The notes: a model not told the origin generated them from the letters alone. Positions 1-8,733 are shown, counted from the first letter of the stretch. The stretch is DNA of 10,599 bases from Fomitopsis serialis (GCF_022376445.1 NW_025955759.1:1-10599); one strand, 5' to 3'. Program-made: numbers and translations.

Positions 1-27
1 TGACATGCTGAGACAAGAAAATACGAC

Positions 28-99
28 AGCGACGGAAAACAGAGCACAAATTTCGACGGAAAACAGAGCACAAATAGCGACGGAAAACAGAGCACAAAT
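28..99. repeat. 24-bp tandem repeat, three copies
   Basis: Three head-to-tail 24-base units lie at 28-51, 52-75 and 76-99. Units 1 and 3 are identical and begin agcgacggaaaacagagc; unit 2 differs only in its first two bases. The array is A-rich on the plus strand, has no spacers, and sits 16 bases beyond the stop codon of gene A, so it probably falls in that gene's 3' UTR or terminator region. The near identity of the units points to recent expansion. A role as an RNA-binding or regulatory array is conceivable, but nothing here shows one. Confidence 0.95.
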
Positions 100-115
100 A
101 TGTATAAGTCCTTGA

Positions 116-1384
116 TTAGACCCCGTCCAGCCATGCTTCCAGGCGCATCGTCGACATAACCTGCATCTGCCGCCAAATCGCTCGCGCCGACCGCACGGCC
201 CAGTCGGTGAGTTCGCGTTCCGTGAATCTCGCGTCATCCGGGACTGTGATGTTAGAAGGCGTCGGGAGCGGTCCGGAGGTGTACCGCTTTGCGCGGAGCA
301 CGTAGGGCTTTGCACCCGGGCTCATGTTGTCGAGGACGCATCGCGCGGTAGTCTCGTACTCGTCGAGAGCATGGAGAAGGACCCATGCTTGGTCCATGAG
401 AGTATTGAGATGGGCGCACATATCAGGGACGCCTGCGCCGCGCATGTCGCGACGTATATACTGTAGAATGATGAAATCAGCCGGTTGAAGATTAAGTAGA
501 GAAAACGAACCATAGTTTTGAATGACGCCAATATCTTCTTGCTGTCCCACCCATACGCTACCGCGTCGTCGACAAGATTATAGTCTTCCGGGGTACGAAG
601 ACTAGGGCGGTGGTGACTTGCCCGAAGATCGGACGGTCTTCGAACGAGATGCCGGTGGCGCAGAGACGTCCCGTCTGGAGTCGAGCGGAGGCGGGGTCAA
701 TGAGGTATTCATCGACCGGGAATACCTCCTCCTGGTTGCGGTCCTTGGTACGATGGTACCAATTTCCCCATTGACGAGGCTCGCGCGGGTCTTGGGCTCT
801 CGCGGCTCGCCACGCCTTCAAGATATCGGCGTGCGGCTTCGAGCGACTCGGAGTGTCCTGCTTCTCGACGGCGCACCCGATCAGCCACCCTAGGAGGGGT
901 GCGTGGTCGGTGTCTTTTTCACGTTTGAGCTGCTGATAGATCAGTATTGCTATGTTAGTCGCGAGACGCGAGCACGCACCTTTCTCATACAGTCAGGCAT
1001 GCCCTGCGACTGACAATACTCCTGACTGAGCATGGTCTCGTTGCATAATTGGCCCACTACGACCGTATACTCGGAGTCCGAGATGAACCCATCTCCTCGA
1101 CGCATCTCGCCGACGCAGCTGTAATAACCGCCACCGACCGAGTCGTCTGCCGCCCTAAACTTCCTGTCGAATAATGATGTGACGCTGCTATTGCCTCCGT
1201 TGTGCACGGGGCCCGGCATCGAGGTCGTAGGTGGAGGCGAGGTAGGTGGCGGCGAGGTAGGTGGAGGCGAGTCTGAGAGTGCGATCAGGTCGGTGCTGTA
1301 GAGAGTCGCGTCCGAGGGACAGTCGACTTGAGGGGATATCGATCGGACGCACACCTCGTGCGATCGTAAGAAGCTATTGCTCAT
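116..1384 (-). CDS. gene A: uncharacterised three-exon protein with one frame break
   Basis: I do not recognise this protein. Proposed exons are 1384-980, 932-511 and 460-116 (stop at 118-116). Introns are 979-933 (47 bases, donor gtgcgt, acceptor tcag) and 510-461 (50 bases, donor gttcgt, acceptor acag); phases are 0 on each side. Exon 1 starts MSNSFLRS and encodes a Pro-rich (SPPPT)3 stretch, then a Cys-containing segment ending in CMRK. Exon 2 contains LLGWLIGCAVEKQ and later YGWDSKKILASFKTM; exon 3 contains TELxDW-like 'ERELTDWAVRSARAIW' and ends LEAWLDGV. Exon 2 is 422 bases, not a multiple of three: its first part reads GQVTTALVFVP and then hits a stop at 558, while the last part is open in another frame from PEDYNLVDD. 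The slip lies near a CCCC run at about 590-594 (plus coordinates). Predicted size is about 390 residues. I see no signal peptide or clear membrane segment. It may be a lineage-restricted gene, a recent pseudogene, or intact with a sequencing indel. Confidence 0.5.
1227..1271 (-). repeat. 15-bp tandem repeat encoding SPPPT units
   Basis: Three 15-base units lie at 1227-1241, 1242-1256 and 1257-1271 (plus strand gtaggtggaggcgag; the middle unit has one base changed). Read on the minus strand in the frame of gene A exon 1, they give SPPPTSPPPTSPPPT, a flexible Pro/Ser/Thr linker. The unit length is a multiple of three, so copy number can vary without breaking the frame. Confidence 0.9.
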
Positions 1385-1690
1385 TGCACTCCCACAGGAA
1401 GTGTCCTATGAGAGTGCAAGTGCGCATAGCCGACGCCGCGGCCCAAGCTTTCGGTCCGACCTTCCTATTCTAGCACGGGTACCTGCCGTCGAACTTGAAG
1501 TGCCCTCTCGGATCTCACTCTGGGCTGTGATCTCGTCCAAGATTGCCACATACGGCTCCAACGCTCGAGGCCAGCTAGCTACAGGCGACATCAACGATGC
1601 CCACGTATTCACGCCATGTCTTTTTCACGGATGCAGTTGCATCGTAAAAATCACATAAGAATGTACAACATAGGGACGGCGTGTAGCACA
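1385..1690. other. spacer between genes B and A
   Basis: These 306 bases lie between the stop of gene B and the start codon of gene A and presumably hold the gene B 3' end and the gene A promoter. A short minus-strand frame (1612-1406) crosses it, but it lacks recognisable protein features and overlaps the gene A start. A 14-base near-palindrome (gatgca, two bases, tgcatc) lies at 1630-1643. I see no clear TATA box or terminator. The two genes may alternatively be parts of one longer transcript, since they run in the same direction. Confidence 0.4.
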
Positions 1691-3430
1691 TCAGAGACCG
1701 ACGAAGAGATCGCTGCGGATGAAACCGCGCTCCATGTACATGGGCAGCGCGGTCCTCCAGTACTTCGCCCTCTCCTTCTCCTCGGGCGACGCGCTGTGCA
1801 TCCGCGGCACAACGCGCGTGACAGCGATAGCAAGGCGCATGCCGATGTCCTTCGCCACGCGCTCTGCAGATGTGCCCGTCTCCTCTCCATAGCACTCGTT
1901 CGCTAGGAAAGACTCGATCCGAAGAGTCGGGAGGGCACGGCGGGCTCCGATGGCGACCTTGGCGTAGGAGAGGCGGATGGATTCCAGGTGGTCGACGAAC
2001 TTGCCCCAGCCGTGCGAGGGGACGGTGGCGGGCTCGCGGCCGCGGGTGGTCTTCACCCACTGAGGTGAAGGAGTAAGATATTTTTTAGGAGACTGATTAA
2101 TTCGGGACGTACCATGTGATGCTCGTCGTCATCCCAGTCGGTGAGGGTCTTTGCTCTGTCAGCGCGATTGAGGAACTCCGGGAAGCCGTCGCGGTTGTAC
2201 AAAGAACGCGACACTCGATGCGCTCGCCCACACCGCGTTCGCCCACACCGCGTTCGTAATCGGTGGAAGTAGACGAGGTCGCCTGAGGCGGCCCGATGAG
2301 AGCGTGCAGAAAGCCCTGCAGCAGCGGCTGGCTGTTTACGAGCTCCGCGATCTGCAACGGTGGTCATGTTCAGACGTCAAGAACGGGCATGCTGCGTGAT
2401 TTACCTTGCTAGTCTGGTATACGAATTCTTCTGCTGTCTGCGCCACCGAGCAGAAGAAGATCAGGGGACCAAGTACACTCGGGAGCCCGGTCCTAGAGAC
2501 CTTGCTCTCGTCGCAGTCTTCATTATTGACCGCAGCATCAGTATGCACGGCACTGCACTTAAGCACGGTCTTCAGGGTGTTTGTCTCGATGATGCTGTTT
2601 TCCACGGCGGCGATGGTCGATCGAAAGGAGTCGGGCTCGCTCTCTCGCAGAACGAGAGCCATGTAGCTGGCGATGTCGTTGGTAAGGTCTTCCTCGAGTG
2701 TTGGTGCAATGAGCACAATCTTGCGCTCAGCGGACCAGAAGTCGACGCTAGTGGTTCCACATGTCAGGACGACAGATATAGGAGTAGCAAACACGGGTTA
2801 ACTTACCGAATGCACCGCACGAAGGCAACCCAGCTCTTCGAGGCTGCATCGGAGGAGACTATCTTGTTGTTCCATGCATTAACCACAAAATTCTGCAGTA
2901 TGTGGTACTGTTTCTCATCGGCGCCGTGAATATCCTATGTAAAATTGGTGCTCAGTTCCCGCAGCGTGTTGAATAAAGAATGATGACTTCACCTGGGTGA
3001 CAAACCCACGCCCGCAAGCATGAGTCCACCCGCGCTTCAGCTGCAAGAGGTACCCAAGGAGACGGGTTGAAAGCTTGCGATCACACCCATCGTGGGCAGA
3101 TCCAGCCTGCAGTGCTCCTAGGAACTGCTGTGGTAAGTCGTCAAAGGTCGTCGCCGAAATCACCATGTCGTCGAGGGGAGTTTCGCCTGCGAGGAGTCGG
3201 GTGTGGGGCCCGGTGATTCGATCGTTCTCCCTGAATGAGTTGCCCGGCGACCGAATGGCGACATCCGGGAGCTGCTGAGCTGCGTTCGGCGGCGTCCCAG
3301 GCGGGTTGGTGGACGTCTGCGTTGCGTCAGAGTTGGGAAGACTGGACTCGGTGCCGTCACTATGGATAGAGTCGGTGTCGGAGTTGGGGTGATCGCAAGT
3401 GTCGAGAGACGGGTCGTTCATAGTAGACAT
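1691..3430 (-). CDS. gene B: uncharacterised five-exon protein with one frame break
   Basis: I do not recognise this protein. Proposed exons: 3430-2993, 2934-2807, 2747-2405, 2351-2113 and 2059-1691 (stop at 1693-1691). Introns of 58, 59, 53 and 53 bases have GT...AG ends (donors gtgaag, gtaagt, gtaaat, gtacgt), and phases fit at every junction. The start at 3430 has a good context (caccATGt); an in-frame ATG at 3496 would add 22 residues. Exon 1 is Ser/Thr/Asp/Pro-rich and looks disordered, then FDDLPQQFLGALQAG and a basic segment around GYLLQLKRGW. Exons 2-3 contain VDFWSAERKIVLIAPTLEED. Exon 4 opens with IAELVNSQPLLQGFLHALIG and closes with FPEFLNRADRAKTLTDWDDD in a different frame, so a slip lies near 2200-2222. 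Exon 5 encodes HGWGKFVDHLESIRLSYAK and a charged C-terminus ending FIRSDLFVGL. Predicted size is about 505 residues. The regular splice structure argues for a real gene; the slip argues for a recent pseudogene or a base-calling error. Confidence 0.55.
2219..2256 (-). repeat. 15-bp tandem repeat encoding GVGER units
   Basis: About two and a half copies of a 15-base unit (cgcgttcgcccacac) lie at 2219-2233, 2234-2248 and a partial copy at 2249-2256. In the first reading frame of gene B exon 4 they encode repeated GVGER. The frame disruption of exon 4 lies just downstream in the direction of transcription, so slippage in this array or close to it could be related to the break. Confidence 0.8.
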
Positions 3431-4514
3431 GGTGAGTACTGAGGAGCAGCGAGGTGGGCGTTGGCCTGTCGGCGTCGCCTTCGTATCCGTCAGCATACAA
3501 ACAGCGACCGTGTGAACCTTCGGGCCTTGGCGGTGGCACCTCTAAGCTTGAAGCTTGAAGGGTTTAGCCCGGCATGGTGTCAGTACAAGGAGGATCGCGC
3601 ACCTTTCTCTTCGAACCGAGAACCAATAACTTACACGTTTGCAAGGACTCGCGATGCCGACACACCAAATGCAAGCGGCACCTCCCAAAACGGTTGCTGT
3701 CGCAGGGGATACGGCAGCAACTGTATTGGGCAATGCCGTAAGCGCCGTGCTTTGACCGTGTCAGTTGCGAGCATACATATGCCATGAGTGAGGTGATATT
3801 GTCTGACGCGTAGGTCTGTTCAAGTTCCCTACAGGCTAGTATTGAAGCTGTGGAATGCAGGTATGTGTAAGCGATAGAGCGACCATATGAAAGTCACAAA
3901 ACATCACCACGGCAGTGTAGTTCTTCCCGTAATCCCAGCTGGTGGTCAACTGAACTGCGTCTGCCGAGTACAGAGCTAAGTGCAGAGATGTACATAGGCA
4001 GCGGTGAGTGCTGAAATACGAGGAGGAGAAATAGGAATCTCACCTTTTTACCGATTGAATAGAGATCAACCGCCGCGGCTCACAGATGGGTTTGGCGCTC
4101 CATAGTGCGCTCTCCGCGGACTAAGAACTCACTCTTCGTATCCTCTCTACGACACCCGAAGTCAAAGAAAAACAAATAACTGATCAGTAATGCAAGAAGT
4201 TGTCCCAGCGATGAGAGATCAATTGACACACCTTTGTCGGAATACTAGACGAATGAGATGGGCAATCCCCGCGCGTCGTACCGCCCGGCGCCATCAGGAC
4301 CTGTCAAGCTTACGACACAGACCCTTCAGGCCGTTCAGGGCCAGTTGACGGTGAGATCAGACGCCGTGCTGCTGCTCTGACCTGGCTCCGCTGTCACTCC
4401 CCGCGCTCTCTTCACAAAGTCCACAGTACCAGACCAGCAGCCAGTGAGTAATGCAATAATCTGTCCGAAAAATCCGTACTTAATCGACTCACCACTTGTT
4501 GACAAACTGGAGGA
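3431..4514. other. gene-free interval between gene B and the transposon
   Basis: I cannot support a gene in this 1.1 kb. Several short open frames on both strands (for example plus 3461-3787 and minus 3733-3542) overlap one another and show no conserved features. The interval should hold the gene B promoter at its left and the left end of the transposon at its right. A short duplication (aagcttg twice, then aag) lies at about 3544-3560. I found no terminal inverted repeat or target-site duplication by eye. A Trp-poor, stop-rich composition in all frames argues against hidden exons. Confidence 0.5.
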
Positions 4515-4577
4515 ATGCGAGGGTCAAAAAAAGCGTGTGTCTTCCCGGGCACACAGGACGACACGACTTGTCCAGCA

Positions 4578-4652
4578 TGTGACAAGCCGCTCAAGACCAG
4601 TCAAGGGCTTATGGCACACCTGTCGACGGCGCGATCATGCCTTTGGTACCGC
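4578..4652 (+). other. C2H2/C2HC-like zinc finger of the transposase
   Basis: The frame encodes C-x2-C, then a spacer containing LKTSQGL, then H and a C six residues later, and is followed by a basic WYRKGR patch. This kind of finger is usual at the N-terminus of Plavaka transposases and is thought to help bind element ends. It is intact here; the reading frame is lost about 20 bases after the basic patch. Confidence 0.75.
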
Positions 4653-5229
4653 AAGGGCAGAACAGAGTTCCCGTTGAGCACAACATACCAGAAGTTACCG
4701 AGACCGCCGAGTGCAATGTGTCCGGCACCGACGACGCAATGGATGAGGACGAACCATATGAAGACTTCATACCTTCCTAGACCACGGCAATCTCTTCCAC
4801 TTTGAGCTCCCAGCAGAGGCCGAGGTCATGGAGGAGCAAGCTGGCAATGACAGCGGCCCATCCTGTTCAACGACTCGAACCGAGGCTGCTCCACGCCGAC
4901 GACCACCAGCGGCCCCGCCTTAGATGACGACGAAGATACGCGAGTAGAAGACGTTGACACGACAGCCGCCGAGTGATACGAATGGAGCGCGGATTGTGGA
5001 CACTGGAAGGCGTTCTTTGCGGAGGACTCGGCAACGGAAGGGAGCGCCGACTCAGAGGAGGATCGGATGGATGTCGACAGCGAGGAGGGTGAGGGAGGAT
5101 GGCACAGGAACGAGACCCGAACGGTCGATGGAAACCGTTTGCTCGGAGCTCGACTGGCGCGTGGCGAACTGGATAATCAGGGAGGATGTGGGACAAGGAT
5201 CGTTAAATCGCTTCCTCAGCATACCAGGG

Positions 5230-5295
5230 GTACGTCGTGCAGTGCCATATCTCTATTGCCTCACTTGCCGCATACTTACCGCAATTGGCGGCCAG
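5230..5295 (+). other. probable 66-base intron in transposase gene
   Basis: Donor gtacgt follows the codons for FLSIPG, and acceptor ggccag precedes codons for VVEKLGLTFKDV. Removing it keeps the frame. It is a multiple of three and contains no stop, so an unspliced message would also read through. Confidence 0.65.
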
Positions 5296-5590
5296 GTCGT
5301 GGAGAAATTAGGACTTACATTCAAGGATGTTCCGTGAGCTATTCATCAAAGTAGACGCCCTTCCCGACCGCGCTGCATGGAAAACCACGTCTCTGACGTT
5401 TCCGGATCGTATGATGAAGAGCACTTGGTGCGTTACAGGGACATCCTTGAAGCGATCAAGGCCCTTCTCGGAAATCCAGCACATGCCAAAGACATCGTGT
5501 ATCGGCCGCGACGCGTGTTCGCCGACCGATCGAGAAACGAAGAGAATCTACTCCGAAATGTGGACAGGTTTATGGTGGAACGCGGTACAG

Positions 5591-5653
5591 GTACAGTGAC
5601 TTCGTGCTTTGTCCATTGCTACGTACGACAAACTAATGTTTGACATACTTCAG
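5591..5653 (+). other. probable 63-base intron in transposase gene
   Basis: Donor gtacag follows codons for WWNAVQ, acceptor acttcag precedes codons for SLLPDGAAVAP. Splicing joins two blocks that are contiguous in the family, in the same phase. Unspliced, the frame stops within the intron. Confidence 0.75.
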
Positions 5654-7348
5654 TCTCTACTCCCGGACGGCGCAGCAGTCGCGCCCGTGATAATTTCGAC
5701 GGATAAAACCAACTTACACAGTTCTGCGGCAACAAGTCGGCCTACCCAGTGTATCTCACACTAGGCAACATCCCCCGCGCTCTCCGCCGCAAGCCGTCCG
5801 AGCATGCCTGCGTCTTATTAGGGTATCTCCCCGTCTCGAAGGTCAGCAAGGACAAGCTCACGAAGCGCGAGCGTAGAGCGCGCAACCAGCGTCTCTTCCA
5901 TGCGGCGATGAGGATAATCCTGCGCCCTCTCATCCGCGCTGGCGAGGAAGGCATGGACGTGACTAGCGGCGACGGGACTGTCAGACGGGTGCATCCAGTG
6001 CTCGCAGCCTACGTCGCCGACTACCCCGAACAAGCGCTCGTCACCTGCTCGAAATACGGCACCTGTCCGAAGTGCTACTGCCCTGCGGACAGACTAAGCG
6101 AGCCCTCTCCCTGTGATCCGCGCAGCTCAACGTCTACGGCACAAACCATTAACGAGGCGTGGACAGACTCAGGCACGGCAGCGGCAGCCGAAAGTCAGTG
6201 CAAGGAAAGGGAAGTATGCGGTGCCGTCACGAAGCCGTTCTGGCTCGGCCTCCCGTACACCGACATACACATGTCGGTAACACCAGATATACTGCATCAA
6301 GTATATCAGGGTGTCTTTAAACACCTCGTTTCTTGGTGTCACGACCTTCTAGGGCCTACAAACTAGACCGCCGTCCCGCTCCCTTCCTCCCGCGTTCGGC
6401 GTCCGCCACTTCAAACACGGGATTTCTTCGCTGGCGCAGGTATCCGGGAAGGAACGCAAAGAGATGGCGAAGGTGCTCTTGGGGTGCTTGATAGGGAAGA
6501 TCCCGAAGCCCGTCATGATCGCGTTTCGCTCACTGTTAGATTTTATCTATTTGCACAGTATCCCACCCACGATGACGACACCCTACGCTACCTCACCGAC
6601 GCGCTCGACACTTTCCACAAGCATAAAGACGTCCTTGTCAAGCTCGGGATCCGAGATTCCTGAATATACCGAAGATTCACACCTCCACTATGCTGAATCC
6701 ATCCGACTCTACGGCACAACAGACAATTACAACACCGAAGCCTTCGAGAGGCTACACATTGATTTCGCAAAAGATGCATGGCGCGCAACGAATCATCGCG
6801 ACGAGTTCCCGCAGATGGTCAAGTGGATCTCGCGTCGGGAAAAAATCACTATGTACGAGGTGTTCCAGGGCCAATGCGAGGCAGAAGACGAGCCAAACGA
6901 GTCCGAGGATGAAGACGAAGCATGTCCTGGGCAACCACCACCGCCGAAACCTTCGGGCGACACCGTCTCCGAGGCCCAGATGGACGACTCCGTGGGTGAG
7001 GGGCGACGTATCAAACTCGCTAAGTATCCGCAGGCCCCTCGGCAGCACATCACAGCCATTCAGGAGCGTCACCGTGCTCCGGCATTCAAGAACGCGCTCC
7101 TTCGACTCATCAATGACTTACAGCCAGAAGAACTCAGAATCGGCCGACGCCACTTGGAAGAGACATGGGTACCGTTCGACCGTGTGACGTCTACCATAAA
7201 TTCCGGTTCAAGCGTTACGAACTGCTGGATGGCAAGGATGAAATGGATGAAGTGAAGGCGGTCCCTGCCACGAGGCAGGGTCGGAAGAATCGATTCGATA
7301 CCATCATCGCGTTGCAAAATGAAGAGGCAGAGTCAACAGGCATCAGAG

Positions 7349-7419
7349 GTGAGTACATGTGTACATGCAGTAGCACGCCGTCCCAGGTACAGTCGTAACT
7401 CATTATTGTGAATTTCCAG
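7349..7419 (+). other. probable 71-base intron in transposase gene
   Basis: Donor gtgagt splits a glycine codon after ESTGIRG, and acceptor tttccag precedes the codons for TRAGRVKVIFTLP. The join restores the C-terminal block expected in Plavaka proteins. Confidence 0.8.
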
Positions 7420-7802
7420 GTACTAGAGCCGGAAGGGTCAAAGTAATCTTCACATTGCCCAGGAAGTTGTCCGCCGTCCATGGAAATGGTCCTGCCCCTT
7501 CGTGGTGGCCAAAAGGACCACTCGCTTATGTCGAGTGGTACGCCCCGTTCTCTAGTGCCGCCGACCCAACTCATCTTATGTACACCGTGCGCAAATCCGC
7601 TCCTCGCGCCGACGGCTTACCCCACGCCTCGATCATACCCCTCGAACAAATCACTCAATCTTGCCAGCTATTGCCATCTTTCCCGGAGGGCCCCAATGGC
7701 GTGGTTCCCGACAACTGGACGTCAGACAACGTCTTGGACCTCGCGCGAACTTTCTACTTGAATAATTGGGCAAGCATGTACAGCTATCAAACACTTTGGT
7801 AG

Positions 7803-7879
7803 CCCTGCTGCGAGACGGTCCGTTTGCTCAATCTCGTCTGTATGACGCCTACTAATAGGACATCTAGACTCATCTCTCG
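7803..7879. other. spacer between transposase stop and FKS relic
   Basis: These 77 bases hold no coding signal I recognise. If the FKS relic is flanking host DNA, the transposon's right terminal repeat must lie here. I saw no inverted match to the 3431-4514 interval by eye, but such a search needs a computer. Confidence 0.4.
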
Positions 7880-8386
7880 GTGAGAGAGATCATTATCTAC
7901 TACATCGGTTACATTGCTACTGAGTCTACTCGTGGCAGTCGTGACTGGGCTCTGCTCCGTGCGCAGACCCTATACCGTACCGTCCCGGGGGCGATGAACT
8001 CTGCGTGGCGGGCCAACCCACTTTCTTCCTGCGCTGAGAAGCCGGATTCTGAGGTCGTTCAGCTGTTCGGCGGCAACATGGACAGACTCGAGCGCGAGTA
8101 TGGCACGCTCCTCGCAACGACACTCGAAGCTCAACCGGGAACAGCAAAAGAACACCAAGTTCTTCTATCGTGTGTACCCCGACCCGCAGATCGTTTACCT
8201 CGAGGGAGATGCGTCGCGCAAGTAGGTCCGTCTGTGTACGTTCCCCGCGCTCATCCACTGTCACTCCGAGTTCATCTCCAAGGATGGTTGAAGCTGCTCG
8301 AAGTTCCGCATCGCGCTTCCCGGCCGCTCCATTTCAACGCCAAGTCGGACAACCAGGACCACGCAATTATCCTCTATCGTGGCTAG
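7880..8386 (+). pseudogene. relic of 1,3-beta-glucan synthase catalytic region
   Basis: FKS proteins are large plasma-membrane synthases that make cell-wall 1,3-beta-glucan from UDP-glucose; the full protein is usually above 1,700 residues, so this is roughly a tenth. Recognised blocks in family order: YYIGY (near 7898), LLRAQTLYRTVPGAMN (about 7952-8000), EVVQLFGGNMDRLERE (about 8055-8098), then in another frame a short MARSS...SKLNRE segment, KFFYRVYPDPQIVYLEG, ALIHCHSEFI, KFRIALPG, and in the earlier frame again AKSDNQDHAIILYRG. The frame changes are near 8098 and 8335-8342. In-frame stops lie at 8223-8225 and 8289-8291, and a stop follows YRG at 8384-8386. The basic RKFKF-type segment that normally follows MAR is missing, and many usually invariant residues are replaced. 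No introns are visible. The catalytic centre is incomplete, so it cannot be a working synthase. It starts 77 bases after the transposase on the same strand. Confidence 0.85.
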
Positions 8387-8480
8387 CGCATCCAGGGCAT
8401 TGGTAGAGCGTGTTGAGCTCGTAGGAGAGAGGGCAATCGACCAGTAGTAATATTCTAGTAGTACCGGGTGGGTAGAGCCC

Positions 8481-8491
8481 TACGTCACGTG
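8481..8491. promoter_or_regulatory. overlapping CRE-like and E-box-like motif
   Basis: The bases tacgtca and cacgtg overlap here. The first resembles a bZIP site and the second is a palindromic bHLH site (Cbf1/USF type). It lies about 570 bases upstream of the SEC2-like reading frame. Motifs this short arise often by chance, so this is only a candidate. Confidence 0.2.
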
Positions 8492-8660
8492 GAGGTCATT
8501 TCACTTGAATGTCGCCTACGCTGTAATAACCACTCTCATCACCACTGCCCGCTATGCCGCCGCCCGCCCTCTTATTACCACCCGCGCACCGCTGCACTTA
8601 GTGAGGACTCGGACCACCTCGCAGCCCGCTTGCAGTCTTGCTGCATACCTTCTCTGCGCC

Positions 8661-8733
8661 TGCTTCTCGCCGCCTCGCCGCCTGCCTTCTCGCCTTCTCG
8701 CCGCCTGCCCTTCTCGCCGCCTGTCCTCTCGCC
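8661..8733. repeat. imperfect C/T-rich tandem repeat
   Basis: Degenerate units based on cttctcgccgcctgcc are repeated about four times, with shorter ctcgccg fragments between them. The tract is pyrimidine-rich on the plus strand. Such tracts are common in 5' regions of basidiomycete genes; it may also just be a slippage product. Confidence 0.7.

Larger units (their letters stand above)
4515..7802 (+). mobile_element. decayed Plavaka-type DNA transposon, ends not located
   Basis: The interval given is that of the recognisable transposase; the true element ends lie outside it and were not found. Plavaka elements are cut-and-paste DNA transposons of the CACTA-like group, abundant in agaricomycete genomes. 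The family call rests on the order of conserved blocks in the encoded protein. The left end should lie in 3431-4514. The right end is either in the 77 bases between the transposase stop and the FKS relic, or further right if host fragments are inside the element. The coding region is broken many times, so this copy cannot make its own transposase; it might still be moved by one supplied in trans if its ends are intact. Confidence 0.75.
4515..7802 (+). pseudogene. Plavaka-family transposase pseudogene
   Basis: Order of parts: zinc finger (CPACDKPLKTSQGLMAHLS...C, 4580-4650); acidic linker rich in D/E with frame changes (about 4670-5130); a helical lead-in (SELDWRVANWIIRED, RELFIKVDALPDRAAWKT); the core block APVIISTDKT (D at 5702-5704); FCGNKSAYPVYLTLGN and HACVLLGYLPVSK; AAYVADYPEQ (D at 6019-6021); a Cys pair CPKCYC (6064-6081); TPDILHQVYQGVFKH; RSLLDFIY; YNTEAFERLHIDFAK (E at 6737-6739); and the C-terminal VIFTLPRK, GPLAYVEWY and DNVLDLAR...YQTLW, ending at the stop at 7800-7802. 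Assigning those D, D and E as the catalytic triad is inference. Three plausible introns: 5230-5295, 5591-5653 and 7349-7419. Frame breaks lie near 4670, 4780, between 4800 and 5130, and near 5333, 5410, 5530, 5719, 6362-6382, 6557, 6661, 6681 and 7185; many fit loss or gain of one base. A stop at 6364-6366 follows one of them. The start codon is uncertain. Confidence 0.88.

Noticed and set aside
28..99. Possible CRISPR array
   Set aside because: The units are adjacent without spacers, and the window is eukaryotic.
1630..1643. 14-base near-palindrome (gatgca, two bases, tgcatc)
   Set aside because: Short enough to occur by chance; a single copy with no supporting context.
1575..2060. Minus-strand frame of 161 residues overlapping gene B exon 5
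   Set aside because: The alternative frame of exon 5 continues smoothly from the upstream splice site and has a balanced composition; this one is Arg/His/Pro-rich.
2360..2929. Plus-strand frame of 189 residues
   Set aside because: It is antisense to gene B exons 2-3 and crosses their introns; no conserved features.
3815..3840. tRNA-like T-loop (gttcaagttcc)
   Set aside because: The flanking bases do not pair into a T stem, and no acceptor or anticodon arms are visible upstream.
6364..6366. True C-terminus of a shorter transposase at this stop
   Set aside because: Family blocks (FGVRHFKHGISS, then RSLLDFIY) continue immediately downstream in another frame, so the stop follows a frame break.
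8222..8227. Splice donor (gtaggt) rather than a stop in the FKS relic
   Set aside because: The downstream blocks continue in the same frame at the spacing expected in the family, leaving no room for an intron.
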